A stretch of DNA of 32,009 nt. Origin: an uncultured Phycisphaerales bacterium (lineage in GTDB: Bacteria > Planctomycetota > Phycisphaerae > UBA1845 > Fen-1342). Every line of letters begins with the position of its first letter. Within the stretch, counting starts at the first letter, position 1. The position numbers and the translations under genes are program-made. Where the stretch lies: the NCBI GenBank assembly GCA_903914415.1, contig CAIWOY010000243.1, positions 1 to 32,009 on the forward strand, written 5' to 3'. Positions 23,389 through 31,098 of this stretch are shown here, one piece after another. The notes beneath the pieces are model-generated. The model was given only the letters and a program-made list of their open reading frames with translations, was not told the DNA's origin and did no database searches.

Positions 23389-24837
23389 CTACCGCGGCGG
23401 TGCCACGTCCAGCGGCGTCGCGAACGTTCCGCCGGCCGGCTGCACGGCGCGGCCGTGCAGCACCGGCAACTCGTACGCCGCCGCGTTGGTCCGTCTGATG
23501 AGCGACTGCGCGGCGCCCGGCTCCTGCGCCGCGATCCGTTGCTCGAATTCCCGGCGGAACTTCTGGATGAGCGTGCGGATGGGCCACGCGGCCCCGTCGG
23601 GAAGGCCGCAGATGCTCAGGCCGGGGATCATGCCCATGTTCCGCGACGTTTCCTCGATGATGTCCAGGTCCACGCGGCGGCCGGCGCCGGCGCGAATGCG
23701 CTGCGCGATCTTGTACATCCACGCCGTGCCCTCGCGGCATTGCGTGCATTGTCCGCAGGATTCCTGGGCGTAGAAGCGCGTCACGTTGAGCAGCACGTCG
23801 CGGATGTCGGCGTCCTCGGGCACGACGACGGCGGCGGCGGTGCCGAGGCCGAGCAGGTCGTACTTGCGCACGTCGTCGAAGTCGAGGGCGCAGTCCAGCT
23901 CGTCGTAATCCTGCTTGGGGTCCACTTTGCCGTCCGGGGGCTTTGGGAACAGGTCGCCGCGCAGGGCGCCCATCGACAGGCCGCCGGGGAACACCGCTTT
24001 GACCTGCTTGCCGTCGCGCATGCCGCCGCCGAAGTCCGCGCCGTAGATCAGCTCGCGGCAGGTGAGGCCGAGCGGGGCTTCGTAGCAGCCGGGGCGGTTC
24101 ACCGGGCCGCTGATGCAGTACATCTTGGGGCCCTTCGAGTTGGCGGTGCCGATTGACAGCCACCAATCGAGGCCGCGGGTCAGAATGTGCGGCAGGCACG
24201 CGAGCGTTTCGACGTTGTTGACGACGGTGGGCTTGCGGAACAGTCCCTCGACGGCGGGAAAGGGCGGCTTGATGCGCGGCCAGCCGCGCTTGCCCTCCAG
24301 ACTCTCGATCAGCCCCGTCTCTTCACCGCAGACATACGCCCCCGCGCCGCGATGGATGTAGCACTCGAGGTTGTGGCCGGTGCCGAGGATGTTGTGGCCG
24401 AAATAGCCGGCGGCGTAGGCCTCGTCGAGGGCGCGCTGGAGGATGTGGAATTGCTCGCAGAACTCGCCGCGCATGTAGATGTAGGCGACGGTCGTGCGCG
24501 TGGCGTAGGCGGCGATGAGGACGCCCTCGAGGAGCAGGTGCGGATCGCTGTCGATCAGCACGCGGTTGCAGAAGGTCGGGGGCTCGGACTCGTCGGCGTT
24601 GACGCACAGGTAGGTGACGGTGCGGTCCTTGGGCAGGAAGGTCCACTTGACGCCGGCGGGGAAGCCCGCGCCGCCGCGGCCGCGGAGGTTGGCTTTCTTC
24701 ACGAGCTCGACCAGGTCATCGGGCGTCATCTGCAGGGCGCGCGCGGCCCCCGCGTAGCCGCCGTCGGCCTTGTAGACGGCGAGGGACGTGCTGTTGGGCA
24801 CGCCGACGTGTCGCATGAGTACGCGGCCGAAGGTCAT
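23389..24837 (-). CDS. nuoF: NADH-quinone oxidoreductase subunit F
   Basis: The 482-residue NADH- and FMN-binding subunit of the complex I peripheral arm. GRGGAGFPAGVKW (from 53) is the glycine-rich NADH/FMN region, NADESEPPTF follows the usual NADExEPGTF with Gly replaced by Pro, and GAGAYVCGEETGLIESLEGKRG is intact. ESCGQCTQCREG with the later LSICGLP supplies the four cysteines of the 4Fe-4S cluster N3. The last 35 residues, after the conserved block, are variable. The ATG at 24837 overlaps the nuoE stop (ATGA), and it starts the conserved domain. Confidence 0.97.
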   Translation of the reverse strand: MTFGRVLMRHVGVPNSTSLAVYKADGGYAGAARALQMTPDDLVELVKKANLRGRGGAGFPAGVKWTFLPKDRTVTYLCVNADESEPPTFCNRVLIDSDPHLLLEGVLIAAYATRTTVAYIYMRGEFCEQFHILQRALDEAYAAGYFGHNILGTGHNLECYIHRGAGAYVCGEETGLIESLEGKRGWPRIKPPFPAVEGLFRKPTVVNNVETLACLPHILTRGLDWWLSIGTANSKGPKMYCISGPVNRPGCYEAPLGLTCRELIYGADFGGGMRDGKQVKAVFPGGLSMGALRGDLFPKPPDGKVDPKQDYDELDCALDFDDVRKYDLLGLGTAAAVVVPEDADIRDVLLNVTRFYAQESCGQCTQCREGTAWMYKIAQRIRAGAGRRVDLDIIEETSRNMGMIPGLSICGLPDGAAWPIRTLIQKFRREFEQRIAAQEPGAAQSLIRRTNAAAYELPVLHGRAVQPAGGTFATPLDVAPPR

Positions 24838-25412
24838 GGCTTTGTTTCCGCGGGGGCGTCGAACAGTGTGCTGCGTGGCATGTCGAGGTGATCGTTCTCC
24901 GGATCGACCAGGATGCGGTCCAGGTCCTCGGCTTGCACGCCCTTGTGCAGCTTCTCGTTGATGAGCAGGCAGGGGGCGTGCTCGCAGGCCGCCAGGCACT
25001 CTTCGGTCATGTAGGACCACTGGCCGTCGGGCGTCGTTTCGTGCTCGCCGATGCCGAGCCGTTGCTCGAGGCCTTCGCGGACGCGTCCGCCGCCCATCAG
25101 CTCGCAGGTAAGCGAACGGCACAGGACGATCGTCTTGCGGCCGCGGGAATGCGTCCAGAAGTGCGTGTAAAACGTCACGACGTCCAGGACGGCTGATGGC
25201 GGAAGCTCCAGCAGCTCGGCGAGTTCGCGCATGGCCCGCAGCGAGATGTAGCCGAGCGCGTCCTGGGCGATGTGCAACGCCGGCAGGAGCACGGCCCGCT
25301 TGGTCGGATAGCGCGGGAAGAAGGAGCGGATCTTCTCCTTCACCGCGTCATTCAGACCCGGGCCGAGGTCCTGTTCGGCAGCCGTCCTGCGATCGATGGT
25401 TCGCCAGCTCAT
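24834..25412 (-). CDS. nuoE: NADH-quinone oxidoreductase subunit E
   Basis: A 192-residue thioredoxin-fold subunit. Cys98 and Cys103 (CRSLTC) with Cys139 and Cys143 (CLAAC) bind the 2Fe-2S cluster N1a. The N-terminal helical region has YPTKRAVLLPALHIAQDALGYI, typical of the family. AAGG lies about 8 bases before the ATG at 25412. It is separated from nuoD by an inserted nucleotidyltransferase-like gene and overlaps nuoF by four bases. The C-terminus beyond about residue 175 is a short variable tail. Confidence 0.96.
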   Translation of the reverse strand: MSWRTIDRRTAAEQDLGPGLNDAVKEKIRSFFPRYPTKRAVLLPALHIAQDALGYISLRAMRELAELLELPPSAVLDVVTFYTHFWTHSRGRKTIVLCRSLTCELMGGGRVREGLEQRLGIGEHETTPDGQWSYMTEECLAACEHAPCLLINEKLHKGVQAEDLDRILVDPENDHLDMPRSTLFDAPAETKP

Positions 25413-25443
25413 ATACCGCCTTCGCGATCGGCTCAGCCGCTGG

Positions 25444-26049
25444 TCAAAAACGCGGCGGCTCGGTGAACCACTCCATCGTGTCGCGGATCTCGCGCAGGCG
25501 CTGGCGCAGGTCCTCGGGCAGCCGGGCGGCCAGATCGGCGTCGATCAGGCCCAACCGGAGCAGGTCTTCGAGGTGCACCTGGTCCACGCGTCGGTACGCA
25601 TTCAGCTTCATGGTCACGAGCGACAACAGGTCCAGCACGAGGAAGCCGCTCGCCGAACGCACGGCCTGGCCTACATCCGGTGCAGGACGTTGGTCGGTCA
25701 CGCGGACCGGCTCGTTCGCGAGGATGACGTGCACGCCCTGGCTGGGCAGCGGATCATCGCGCTCGACGAATATTGGGAGATCGAGCACTTCCGCCTGGAT
25801 GAAGCCAAGCGGCGCCAGCGCCGCCGCGGCGCGCGACACGTCGGCGCGGCGCAGCAGCAAGTCCACATCTTTGGTCGCCCGCACCGCGCCGACGTCGCGC
25901 CGGGCCACCCACGTTGCGACGGCGTTGCCGCCGACGACGGCGTAGGGAACTTCGGCTGCGTCCAGGGCCGCGGTGACCGTCTTCAGCAGTCGCTCGATGC
26001 GATTCACGGCCGCCACCTGCCATTCGTAATTGGGGCGTGTCGGTACCAC
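25444..26049 (-). CDS. Nucleotidyltransferase-fold protein inside the nuo operon
   Basis: A 201-residue protein of uncertain function. PYAVVGGNAVATWVARR (35-51) followed by ATKDVDLLLRR (58-68) is the G-G...DxD pattern of minimal nucleotidyltransferases such as the AbiEii/DUF6036-type group; Asp61 and Asp63 would bind metal. The rest is helical with a Leu-rich stretch, LVLDLLSLVTMKLNAYRRVDQVHLEDLLRLG, common in this group. No antitoxin or HEPN partner is adjacent. It starts with GTG 10 bases after the nuoD stop and ends 31 bases before nuoE, so it is probably co-transcribed with complex I. I do not know a role for such a protein in respiration; it may be a passenger. Confidence 0.75.
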   Translation of the reverse strand: MVPTRPNYEWQVAAVNRIERLLKTVTAALDAAEVPYAVVGGNAVATWVARRDVGAVRATKDVDLLLRRADVSRAAAALAPLGFIQAEVLDLPIFVERDDPLPSQGVHVILANEPVRVTDQRPAPDVGQAVRSASGFLVLDLLSLVTMKLNAYRRVDQVHLEDLLRLGLIDADLAARLPEDLRQRLREIRDTMEWFTEPPRF

Positions 26050-26059
26050 TGGTATTGAC

Positions 26060-27322
26060 CTACCGATCCAGCTCCGCCGCGATGATGTTGAGGCTGTTCA
26101 GCACGGCCGGGATGTCGCTGATCTGGTGCCCGAGCACCAGCTTGGGGAACACCTGGTAGTTGATGAAGCTCGGCGGGCGGCAGCGGGCGCGGTACGGGGC
26201 CTTGCCGCCGTCGCTGGCCAGATAGTAGCCCAACTCGCCGTTGGCCGTCTCGTTGGCGAAGTAGGCTTCGCCGACGGGCGGGCAGTGGCCGCGGTTGGTC
26301 ATGATCTTCTCGAAGTGGTGAATCAGCCCCTCGATCGAGAAGTAGATTTCGTCCTTGTTCGGCAGCGTGACCTCGGCGTCGGCCGCGACGTTGATCGGTC
26401 CGTCCGGCAGCATCCCCACCACCTGCTCGATAATCGAGCAGGACTGCCGGATCTCCTCCAAGCGGACCAGGAAGCGCGCGTACACGTCCCCGCCGTACGC
26501 GATGGGCACCTTGAACCGGACCGCGGGGGCGCCGCAGCCGTCCCAGTTGTCGGCGTAGCAGAGGTACGGCTCGTCCTTGCGGAGGTCGCGCTGGACGCCG
26601 CTGGCGCGGGCGACGGGTCCGGTGAGCGACCAGTTGATGGCGTCGTCGTGGCTGATGACGCCGAGGCCCTTGGTGCGCTCGATGAAGATGCGGTTACGGA
26701 GCAGCAGGGCCTCGACGTCGCGCAGGGCGGGCGGGACACGGCTCTGCACGAAGTCGAGCACGCGGTCGGTCCAGCCCGGGGGTGCATCCTGCGCGAGCCC
26801 GCCGACGCGCGTGTAGCTGGGGTGGAAGCGGGAGCCGCTGATCTGCTCGACCAGGTCGTTGATGATCTCGCGCTCGTTGAAGCCGTAGAGAAACGCCGTG
26901 AATCCGCCCAAGTCGAGGCCGGCGACGCCGACATTGAGGAGGTGGTCCTGGAGGCGGCCGAGCTCGGCGAGAATCGTGCGGATGGCTTTGCAGCGCGGCG
27001 TGATGTCGAGGCCGAAGAGCTGCTCGCAGGCCATGTGCCAGGCGATGTCGTTCGAGACCGGGCAGATGTAGTTCATGCGCTCGACGACGACGACGTACTG
27101 GTTGTAGTCCAGGTGCTCGCCGAGCTTTTCGAAGCCGCTGTGCAGGAAGCCGATGTCGGGGATGCAGCCGACGATGCGCTCGCCGTCGAGCTCGAGCACG
27201 AGGCGGAGAGTCGTGTGGGTCGCCGGGTGCTGCGGGCCGTAGTTGAGCGTCCAGTGGTCCTCATGGCCCTCGTCGGGCTCGAGGGTCGTCGGCTTCAGGC
27301 CCAGATCGTACGAGACGGGCAT
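26060..27322 (-). CDS. nuoD: NADH-quinone oxidoreductase subunit D
   Basis: A 420-residue 49-kDa-type subunit that lines the quinone site with NuoB. The N-terminal NYGPQHPATHTTLRLVLELDGE carries the His-Pro loop that contacts quinone; HSGFEKLGEHLDYNQ, RTILAELGRLQDHLL and the C-terminal SDIPAVLNSLNIIAAELDR are also conserved. The four-cysteine nickel site of related hydrogenases is absent, as expected. It is separate from NuoC, unlike the fused NuoCD of E. coli. GGGAG lies about 10 bases before the ATG at 27322. Confidence 0.97.
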   Translation of the reverse strand: MPVSYDLGLKPTTLEPDEGHEDHWTLNYGPQHPATHTTLRLVLELDGERIVGCIPDIGFLHSGFEKLGEHLDYNQYVVVVERMNYICPVSNDIAWHMACEQLFGLDITPRCKAIRTILAELGRLQDHLLNVGVAGLDLGGFTAFLYGFNEREIINDLVEQISGSRFHPSYTRVGGLAQDAPPGWTDRVLDFVQSRVPPALRDVEALLLRNRIFIERTKGLGVISHDDAINWSLTGPVARASGVQRDLRKDEPYLCYADNWDGCGAPAVRFKVPIAYGGDVYARFLVRLEEIRQSCSIIEQVVGMLPDGPINVAADAEVTLPNKDEIYFSIEGLIHHFEKIMTNRGHCPPVGEAYFANETANGELGYYLASDGGKAPYRARCRPPSFINYQVFPKLVLGHQISDIPAVLNSLNIIAAELDR

Positions 27323-27346
27323 ACGCGGCTACTCCCGGCTCCTGGA

Positions 27347-27513
27347 ACCGCCGAGGCGCTGAGAGCGCAGAGGACGCTGAGGGCGCGTTCGAGAGGTGGC
27401 GCGGTCGGGAACTCTCGGGCACCAATGCTTTCTTTCGCCCGCAGGTTGATCGGCACGTCCCGTCATGGCATTGCTTTGCTCAGCGTTCGCAGCGCTCTCC
27501 GCGTCTCCGCGGT
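27347..27513. repeat. Inverted pair of 36-bp repeats in the nuoC-nuoD gap
   Basis: The plus-strand segment 27347-27382 begins ACCGCCGAGGCGCTGAGAGC; the reverse complement of 27478-27513 begins ACCGCGGAGACGCGGAGAGC. They agree at about 29 of 36 positions and face each other across 95 bases. They resemble a dispersed CGCAGAGG-type repeat. The 206-base gap has no gene. Confidence 0.65.
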
Positions 27514-27528
27514 CCTGTCTCGTCAGCG

Positions 27529-28062
27529 TCACGCGGATTCGCGCGTGACGACCTCGAAGTCCTCGCGCTCGCCCTTGCCCGTCAGCGGGTAGTCCTTCCG
27601 CAACGGATAATCCTTGAAGTTCTGCGGCATCAGGATTCGCCGCAGGTCCGGATGACCGGCGAAGCGGATGCCGAACATGTCGTAGACCTCGCGTTCCGGC
27701 CATTCGGCGCCCCACCAGATGGACGTCACCGAGGGGACCGTCGGGTCGGGGTCGTTGACAAACACCTTGAGCCACAGGCGGTGGTTGTGCGTCAAGCTCA
27801 ACAGCGCGTAGATCGCGCCGAAGCGTTCCGCGGCGTCGGGGTAGTTCAGATAATCGATGCAGGTCAGGTCACAGAGCTGCTCGAAGCGCGTGTGCGGGTC
27901 GTCGCGCAGAAAGCGGGCGACGTCGCACAGGTGCTCGGGCGGGACGCGGACCCACAACTGATCGGAGGCCCGGCCGTCGGGGTACGTCACGAGCGGGCGC
28001 GCGACAAGATCAAGCTCGGGAAACCGGCCTTGCAGCGCCCGAATTGCCTCGGCCGTCGCCAT
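27529..28062 (-). CDS. nuoC: NADH-quinone oxidoreductase subunit C
   Basis: A 177-residue 30-kDa-type subunit of the connecting module. FEQLCDLTCIDYL, YALLSLTHNHRLWLKVFV, the signature SIWWGAEWPEREVYDMFGIRFAGHPDLRRILMP, and DYPLRKDYPLTG are typical. The ATG at 28062 is preferred over a TTG four codons upstream at 28074. It follows the nuoB stop by 18 bases. The 206-base gap before nuoD, filled with repeats, is the largest in the operon. Confidence 0.96.
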   Translation of the reverse strand: MATAEAIRALQGRFPELDLVARPLVTYPDGRASDQLWVRVPPEHLCDVARFLRDDPHTRFEQLCDLTCIDYLNYPDAAERFGAIYALLSLTHNHRLWLKVFVNDPDPTVPSVTSIWWGAEWPEREVYDMFGIRFAGHPDLRRILMPQNFKDYPLRKDYPLTGKGEREDFEVVTRESA

Positions 28063-28080
28063 GCACCACCGCAACCAAGG

Positions 28081-28713
28081 TCACTCTGCCCCGCGAAATC
28101 CAGCGCCCAGCTCAACCCGGTCGGTCCGCGGCGGCTGCAGGGTGAGGCGCAGGCCACGGCCGCGTTCGCGACTGCTCCGGACGCCGTCCTCGGCCACGAT
28201 CTGCTGGAGCCGCATGAGCCCCTCGAGCAGCGTCTCGGGCCGCGGCGGGCAGCCGGGCACGTACACGTCGACCGGCAGGAACTGGTCCACGCCCTGGACG
28301 ACCGCGTAGGTATCGAACACGCCGCCCGTGGACGCGCATGCGCCCATGGAGATGACCCATTTCGGCTCGGGCATCTGAATATAGATCTTCTGAAGCACCG
28401 GCATCATCTTCATGGCGACGCGCCCGGCGACGATCAGCACGTCGCACTGGCGGGGCGTGAAGCGCATCGCCTCCGCCCCGAACCGGGCGATGTCGTAGCG
28501 GCTGGCGCCGGTGGCCATCAACTCGATGCCGCAGCACGCGGTCGCGAAGGGCATGGGCCAGAGGCTGTGTCGGCGGGCCCAGTTGATGCCATGCCGCTTG
28601 AGCTGGTCGATCAGGTAGTCGAGCCGGGAGAGCGCGAACTCGCTGCCCCCGCCGGGCGCGCTGGTCAACTCGGCGGTGCGTTTCAGTTCCACTTGAACAC
28701 CCCGCGCCGCCAT
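28081..28713 (-). CDS. nuoB: NADH-quinone oxidoreductase subunit B
   Basis: A 210-residue PSST-type subunit that holds the terminal 4Fe-4S cluster N2, the direct electron donor to quinone. The ligands are the tandem Cys60-Cys61 in TACCGIE, Cys126 in MGACAS and Cys155 in VPGCPPRPE. The ATG at 28713 overlaps nuoA by 31 bases and lacks a strong ribosome binding site, so translation is probably coupled to nuoA; a shorter start is possible. The C-terminal 35 residues after the conserved domain are Arg-rich and variable. Confidence 0.96.
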   Translation of the reverse strand: MAARGVQVELKRTAELTSAPGGGSEFALSRLDYLIDQLKRHGINWARRHSLWPMPFATACCGIELMATGASRYDIARFGAEAMRFTPRQCDVLIVAGRVAMKMMPVLQKIYIQMPEPKWVISMGACASTGGVFDTYAVVQGVDQFLPVDVYVPGCPPRPETLLEGLMRLQQIVAEDGVRSSRERGRGLRLTLQPPRTDRVELGAGFRGAE

Positions 28714-29132
28714 TCGTAGATGAACCCGACCAGGAGCAGGGCGAGGAATACGCCGACGGCCACGAGCAGAGCCGCAGGCGTGGCGCCGGCCTCGAGCAGG
28801 CGCTGGGCGGAGTGAGGTTCAGGCGCGTTCGCGGCCGCGGTCAGCCGTGGGAACAGCACGGCCCAGGGGTACAGAAAGACGAGCTCCGCGGCGAACACCA
28901 GGTACAGGACCGCGACGAGGTAGAAGCGGACGTTGAATCGGCGGCGTGTATCGCCGATCGGCTCCATCCCCGATTCGTAGGTGTCTTCCTTGGCAGCGCC
29001 GTGGCGTCGTGGGCCGATGCGGTGCGCGAGGATCAGAATCGCGGCCGCGAGCGCCGTGACGACCGTCAGCAGCACCGCCACCGCCTCGAATCCGCCGGCG
29101 GCCAGCCCGAACGCGTTTCTGCTCAGTCCCAT
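28683..29132 (-). CDS. nuoA: NADH-quinone oxidoreductase subunit A
   Basis: A 149-residue three-helix membrane subunit. The loop [42 protein letters not shown] contains the family's YESGxxP motif and the conserved acidic helix 2, and [16 protein letters not shown] closes the protein. It is the first gene of the operon. The ATG at 29132 was chosen because it gives a normal N-terminal helix and sits just after a promoter; no Shine-Dalgarno sequence is visible. A longer open frame upstream crosses that promoter and the divergent lipoprotein gene, so it is not the real start. Confidence 0.95.
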   Translation of the reverse strand: MGLSRNAFGLAAGGFEAVAVLLTVVTALAAAILILAHRIGPRRHGAAKEDTYESGMEPIGDTRRRFNVRFYLVAVLYLVFAAELVFLYPWAVLFPRLTAAANAPEPHSAQRLLEAGATPAALLVAVGVFLALLLVGFIYEWRRGVFKWN

Positions 29133-29145
29133 GTTCTGTACGGAG

Positions 29146-29174
29146 AGTCTAGGCGTCGCGCCGGGGCTTGGCAA
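29146..29174 (-). promoter_or_regulatory. nuo operon promoter
   Basis: On the minus strand, TTGCCA (29169-29174) is followed after exactly 17 bases by TAGACT (29146-29151). Transcription would begin around 29139, leaving fewer than 10 bases before the nuoA ATG, so the mRNA may be nearly leaderless. Confidence 0.5.
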
Positions 29175-29214
29175 CGGGCGGGTCGTCCCGGCGCGGCGCG
29201 GGCTGGGCGCGGCA

Positions 29215-29244
29215 TTGCCAGGCGTGTCCGGCGTGCGGTAAGAT
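29215..29244 (+). promoter_or_regulatory. Promoter for the lipoprotein gene
   Basis: TTGCCA (29215-29220) is followed after 18 bases by TAAGAT (29239-29244). It diverges from the nuo promoter and uses the same -35 hexamer. The leader would be about 58 bases. Confidence 0.45.
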
Positions 29245-29309
29245 GCGTGCCCGAGAGGATCAGGATCGACAGGATTCCGTATCTCAGTCCCGAGTGAAGG
29301 AGAGCGAGG

Positions 29310-29783
29310 ATGACACAACGAACCGGCGCGTGTGTAAGCATCTGCCTGCTCGCGATTTGCGGCCTGAGTGGCTGCGGGAAGACGAAGGTCAAGGGCATCA
29401 GCCAGAGCGATCTGGTCGGAGTTTGGGCCGAAGATGCTTCCGGCAAACAGAAGCAAGGCTCGTCCGGACAGACGGTCGTCCAGAACATCCAGTTCCTGCG
29501 CCGCCTGGAAATCAACGCCGACGGCAGCTACAAGTTCATCATCTGCGACGCCAAGGGCAAGCCACTCAGCCCCGCGGAGTTCGTGGACGGCCGCTGGTCG
29601 GCCAAGGAGACGTTCATCAAGTTCGCCGCGGGGACCACGCAGCTTGGCACAGGCCATAACGACTTTGATCCGTCAGCCGTGATCACCCTGGGGCTCAAGT
29701 CCAAAGGGCAGCCGGAGGACTACCTGCTGATTCGGGACAGCAACGGGCTGAAGAGCCGCTACTTGCGAGCCGAGGGGCCGTAG
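29310..29783 (+). CDS. Small predicted lipoprotein
   Basis: A 157-residue protein beginning with a short charged start, a hydrophobic segment (8-18), and a lipobox LSGC at about residue 22, so it is probably lipid-anchored after signal peptidase II cleavage. The mature part opens with SQSDLVGVWAEDA and contains INADGSYKFIICD and DGRWSAKETFIKF, a pattern recalling small beta-barrel proteins that measure a value against a template, such as lipocalin-like families. No specific family is recognised. AAGGAG lies 7 bases before the ATG. It is divergent from nuoA and stands alone, so its job is unknown. Confidence 0.8.
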   Translation: MTQRTGACVSICLLAICGLSGCGKTKVKGISQSDLVGVWAEDASGKQKQGSSGQTVVQNIQFLRRLEINADGSYKFIICDAKGKPLSPAEFVDGRWSAKETFIKFAAGTTQLGTGHNDFDPSAVITLGLKSKGQPEDYLLIRDSNGLKSRYLRAEGP

Positions 29784-29859
29784 GTCCGGTTCACGGGCGC
29801 GGTTTCGCGGACCGGGCCCGCTGCGGGTCGGGCGCGGAGCATATGAATTCTAGATTTCC

Positions 29860-29888
29860 TTGACAACGGGTGGTTTCTCGGCTATCTT
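29860..29888 (+). promoter_or_regulatory. Strong sigma70 promoter for the small HTH gene
   Basis: A perfect TTGACA (29860-29865) is followed after 17 bases by TATCTT (29883-29888). A/T-rich sequence (29841-29859) just upstream could act as an UP element. The start point would be near 29895. Confidence 0.65.
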
Positions 29889-29917
29889 ATGGGTAACACG
29901 GCCACGGCCCGCCGGAG

Positions 29918-30280
29918 ATGCCCGTGCTCACGAACCTCGAGCAGGAAGTGATGACCCCCGCCGAAGCGGCCCGCTGGTTCCGCCGTTCCCCGTCGTGGCT
30001 GCGCCAGCAGAAGGGCCTCCTGCGGCTCGGCGGCCGCAACGGCCAGCCGCTCTTTCACGTGCGCGTGTGCCGCGCGTACGTCCTGGGGTGCCTGTGCCGC
30101 CTGACGGACGCGGCCCTGCGCCGCGTCCAAATCCGGGCGCTGGCGGTGGCGTGCGGGCTGGTGAAGGCCGAGGAGCTGGCGCAGGACGGCGCGGCCGGGC
30201 GCCGACTCCCGCCGACCGGCGCCGCCGCCCCCGACTCCTCGGATTGCCCGGCTGGATGTCCGGTGCCGGACAGCGCATAA
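29918..30280 (+). CDS. Small helix-turn-helix DNA-binding protein
   Basis: A protein of up to 120 residues. MTPAEAARWFRRSPSWLRQQ with a following basic stretch is the pattern of an excisionase or MerR-like winged helix-turn-helix domain. The C-terminus is Ala/Pro/Cys-rich and probably disordered. Three starts are possible: ATG 29918, GTG 29924 with GGAG six bases upstream, and ATG 29951 with AGGA four bases upstream; the coordinates given use the first. It ends nine bases before gmk and may be co-transcribed with it. No prophage genes are nearby, so a local regulator is as likely as an excisionase relic. Confidence 0.65.
   Translation: MPVLTNLEQEVMTPAEAARWFRRSPSWLRQQKGLLRLGGRNGQPLFHVRVCRAYVLGCLCRLTDAALRRVQIRALAVACGLVKAEELAQDGAAGRRLPPTGAAAPDSSDCPAGCPVPDSA
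30257..30272. promoter_or_regulatory. Palindrome upstream of gmk
   Basis: TGTCCGG and CCGGACA flank two bases, giving a near-perfect 16-bp palindrome 18 bases before the gmk start and inside the end of the HTH gene. CATAAT (30276-30281) follows directly. It could be an operator or simply a hairpin. Confidence 0.35.
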
Positions 30281-30289
30281 TCCGCGACC

Positions 30290-30871
30290 ATGAGTGCTAG
30301 AAAACGCGGTGCCCTGGTCGCGATCAGCGGCCCTTCGGGCGCGGGCAAGACGTCCATCTGCGACGAGCTTCTGAAGCGTGTCCCGAACAGTTGCTGGTCG
30401 GTGTCGGTCACCACGCGGTCGCCGCGGGGTAACGAGGTCGACGGGAAGCACTATCGTTTCATCCGCCACGAAGAGTTCCGGGGGATGGTCGACCGGGACG
30501 AGTTGCTGGAGCACGCCCAGTACCTGGGCAACTGGTACGGTACCCCTCGGCGGGCCGTGGAGGAGGCCCTGGCGGCGGGCGAAGTAATCATCATGGAGAT
30601 CGACGTGCAGGGCGGGGCCCAGGTGGCCTGCCGCATGCCGGACTCGGTCCGCGTGTTCGTGCTGCCGCCGACGATGGAGACGCTGAAGGCCCGCCTGGAG
30701 GGGCGGCGGACCGAGTCGGAGGCGCTACAGCGGAAGCGCCTGGCGGAGGCCGACGGAGAAATCGCCTTTGCTCGTTCGAGCGGGTACTATCCGTACGTGA
30801 TCACCAATGATATACTAAAGGATTCGGTAGACCGGATCCTCGAGATCATCGAGCAAGAGACGAGCAAATGA
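30290..30871 (+). CDS. gmk: Guanylate kinase
   Basis: A 193-residue cytoplasmic enzyme phosphorylating GMP to GDP with ATP. GPSGAGKT (14-21) is the P-loop, SVTTRSPRGNEVDGKHY binds GMP, and EHAQYLGNWYGTP and MEIDVQGGAQV are conserved. The length matches the family. No Shine-Dalgarno sequence precedes the ATG; a CATAAT box 9 bases upstream raises the possibility of a leaderless transcript, otherwise it is read through from the HTH gene. Its stop overlaps the rpoZ start (ATGA). The gmk-rpoZ-coaC order is widely conserved in bacteria. Confidence 0.96.
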   Translation: MSARKRGALVAISGPSGAGKTSICDELLKRVPNSCWSVSVTTRSPRGNEVDGKHYRFIRHEEFRGMVDRDELLEHAQYLGNWYGTPRRAVEEALAAGEVIIMEIDVQGGAQVACRMPDSVRVFVLPPTMETLKARLEGRRTESEALQRKRLAEADGEIAFARSSGYYPYVITNDILKDSVDRILEIIEQETSK

Positions 30872-31098
30872 TTGAAGCACTCCGCAACGACCAAATCATC
30901 GACAAGATGGGCGGGCGGTTCAAGCTGACCACGCTCATCCAACGCCGCTGGCTGGAGCTGATGCGCGGGGCGCGCCCCCTGGTGGATACCGCCGGCAAGA
31001 CGCCCATGGAGGTCGTCATCGACGAGATCCTGCAGAACAAGATCGGCATCGACTACGAGGCGTCGCATCTTGCCAAGCCGCGGGCGCAGGAGCGCTGA
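30868..31098 (+). CDS. rpoZ: RNA polymerase omega subunit
   Basis: A 76-residue protein. GGRFKLTTLIQRRWLELMRGARPLV matches the conserved core of omega, which helps assemble and stabilise RNA polymerase by holding the beta-prime subunit. The length is normal. The start overlaps the gmk stop as ATGA. The position between gmk and the CoaC gene supports the call, since this order is common. The last part, SHLAKPRAQER, is variable. Confidence 0.9.
   Translation: MIEALRNDQIIDKMGGRFKLTTLIQRRWLELMRGARPLVDTAGKTPMEVVIDEILQNKIGIDYEASHLAKPRAQER

Noticed and set aside
25444-26049. AbiE-type toxin-antitoxin or phage defence pair
   Set aside because: Only the nucleotidyltransferase-like half is present and both neighbours are complex I genes; no AbiEi-like or HEPN partner is visible.
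28683-29657. A 324-residue form of NuoA starting far upstream
   Set aside because: The additional N-terminal 175 residues overlap the promoter and the divergent lipoprotein gene and have no family character; the normal start is 29132.
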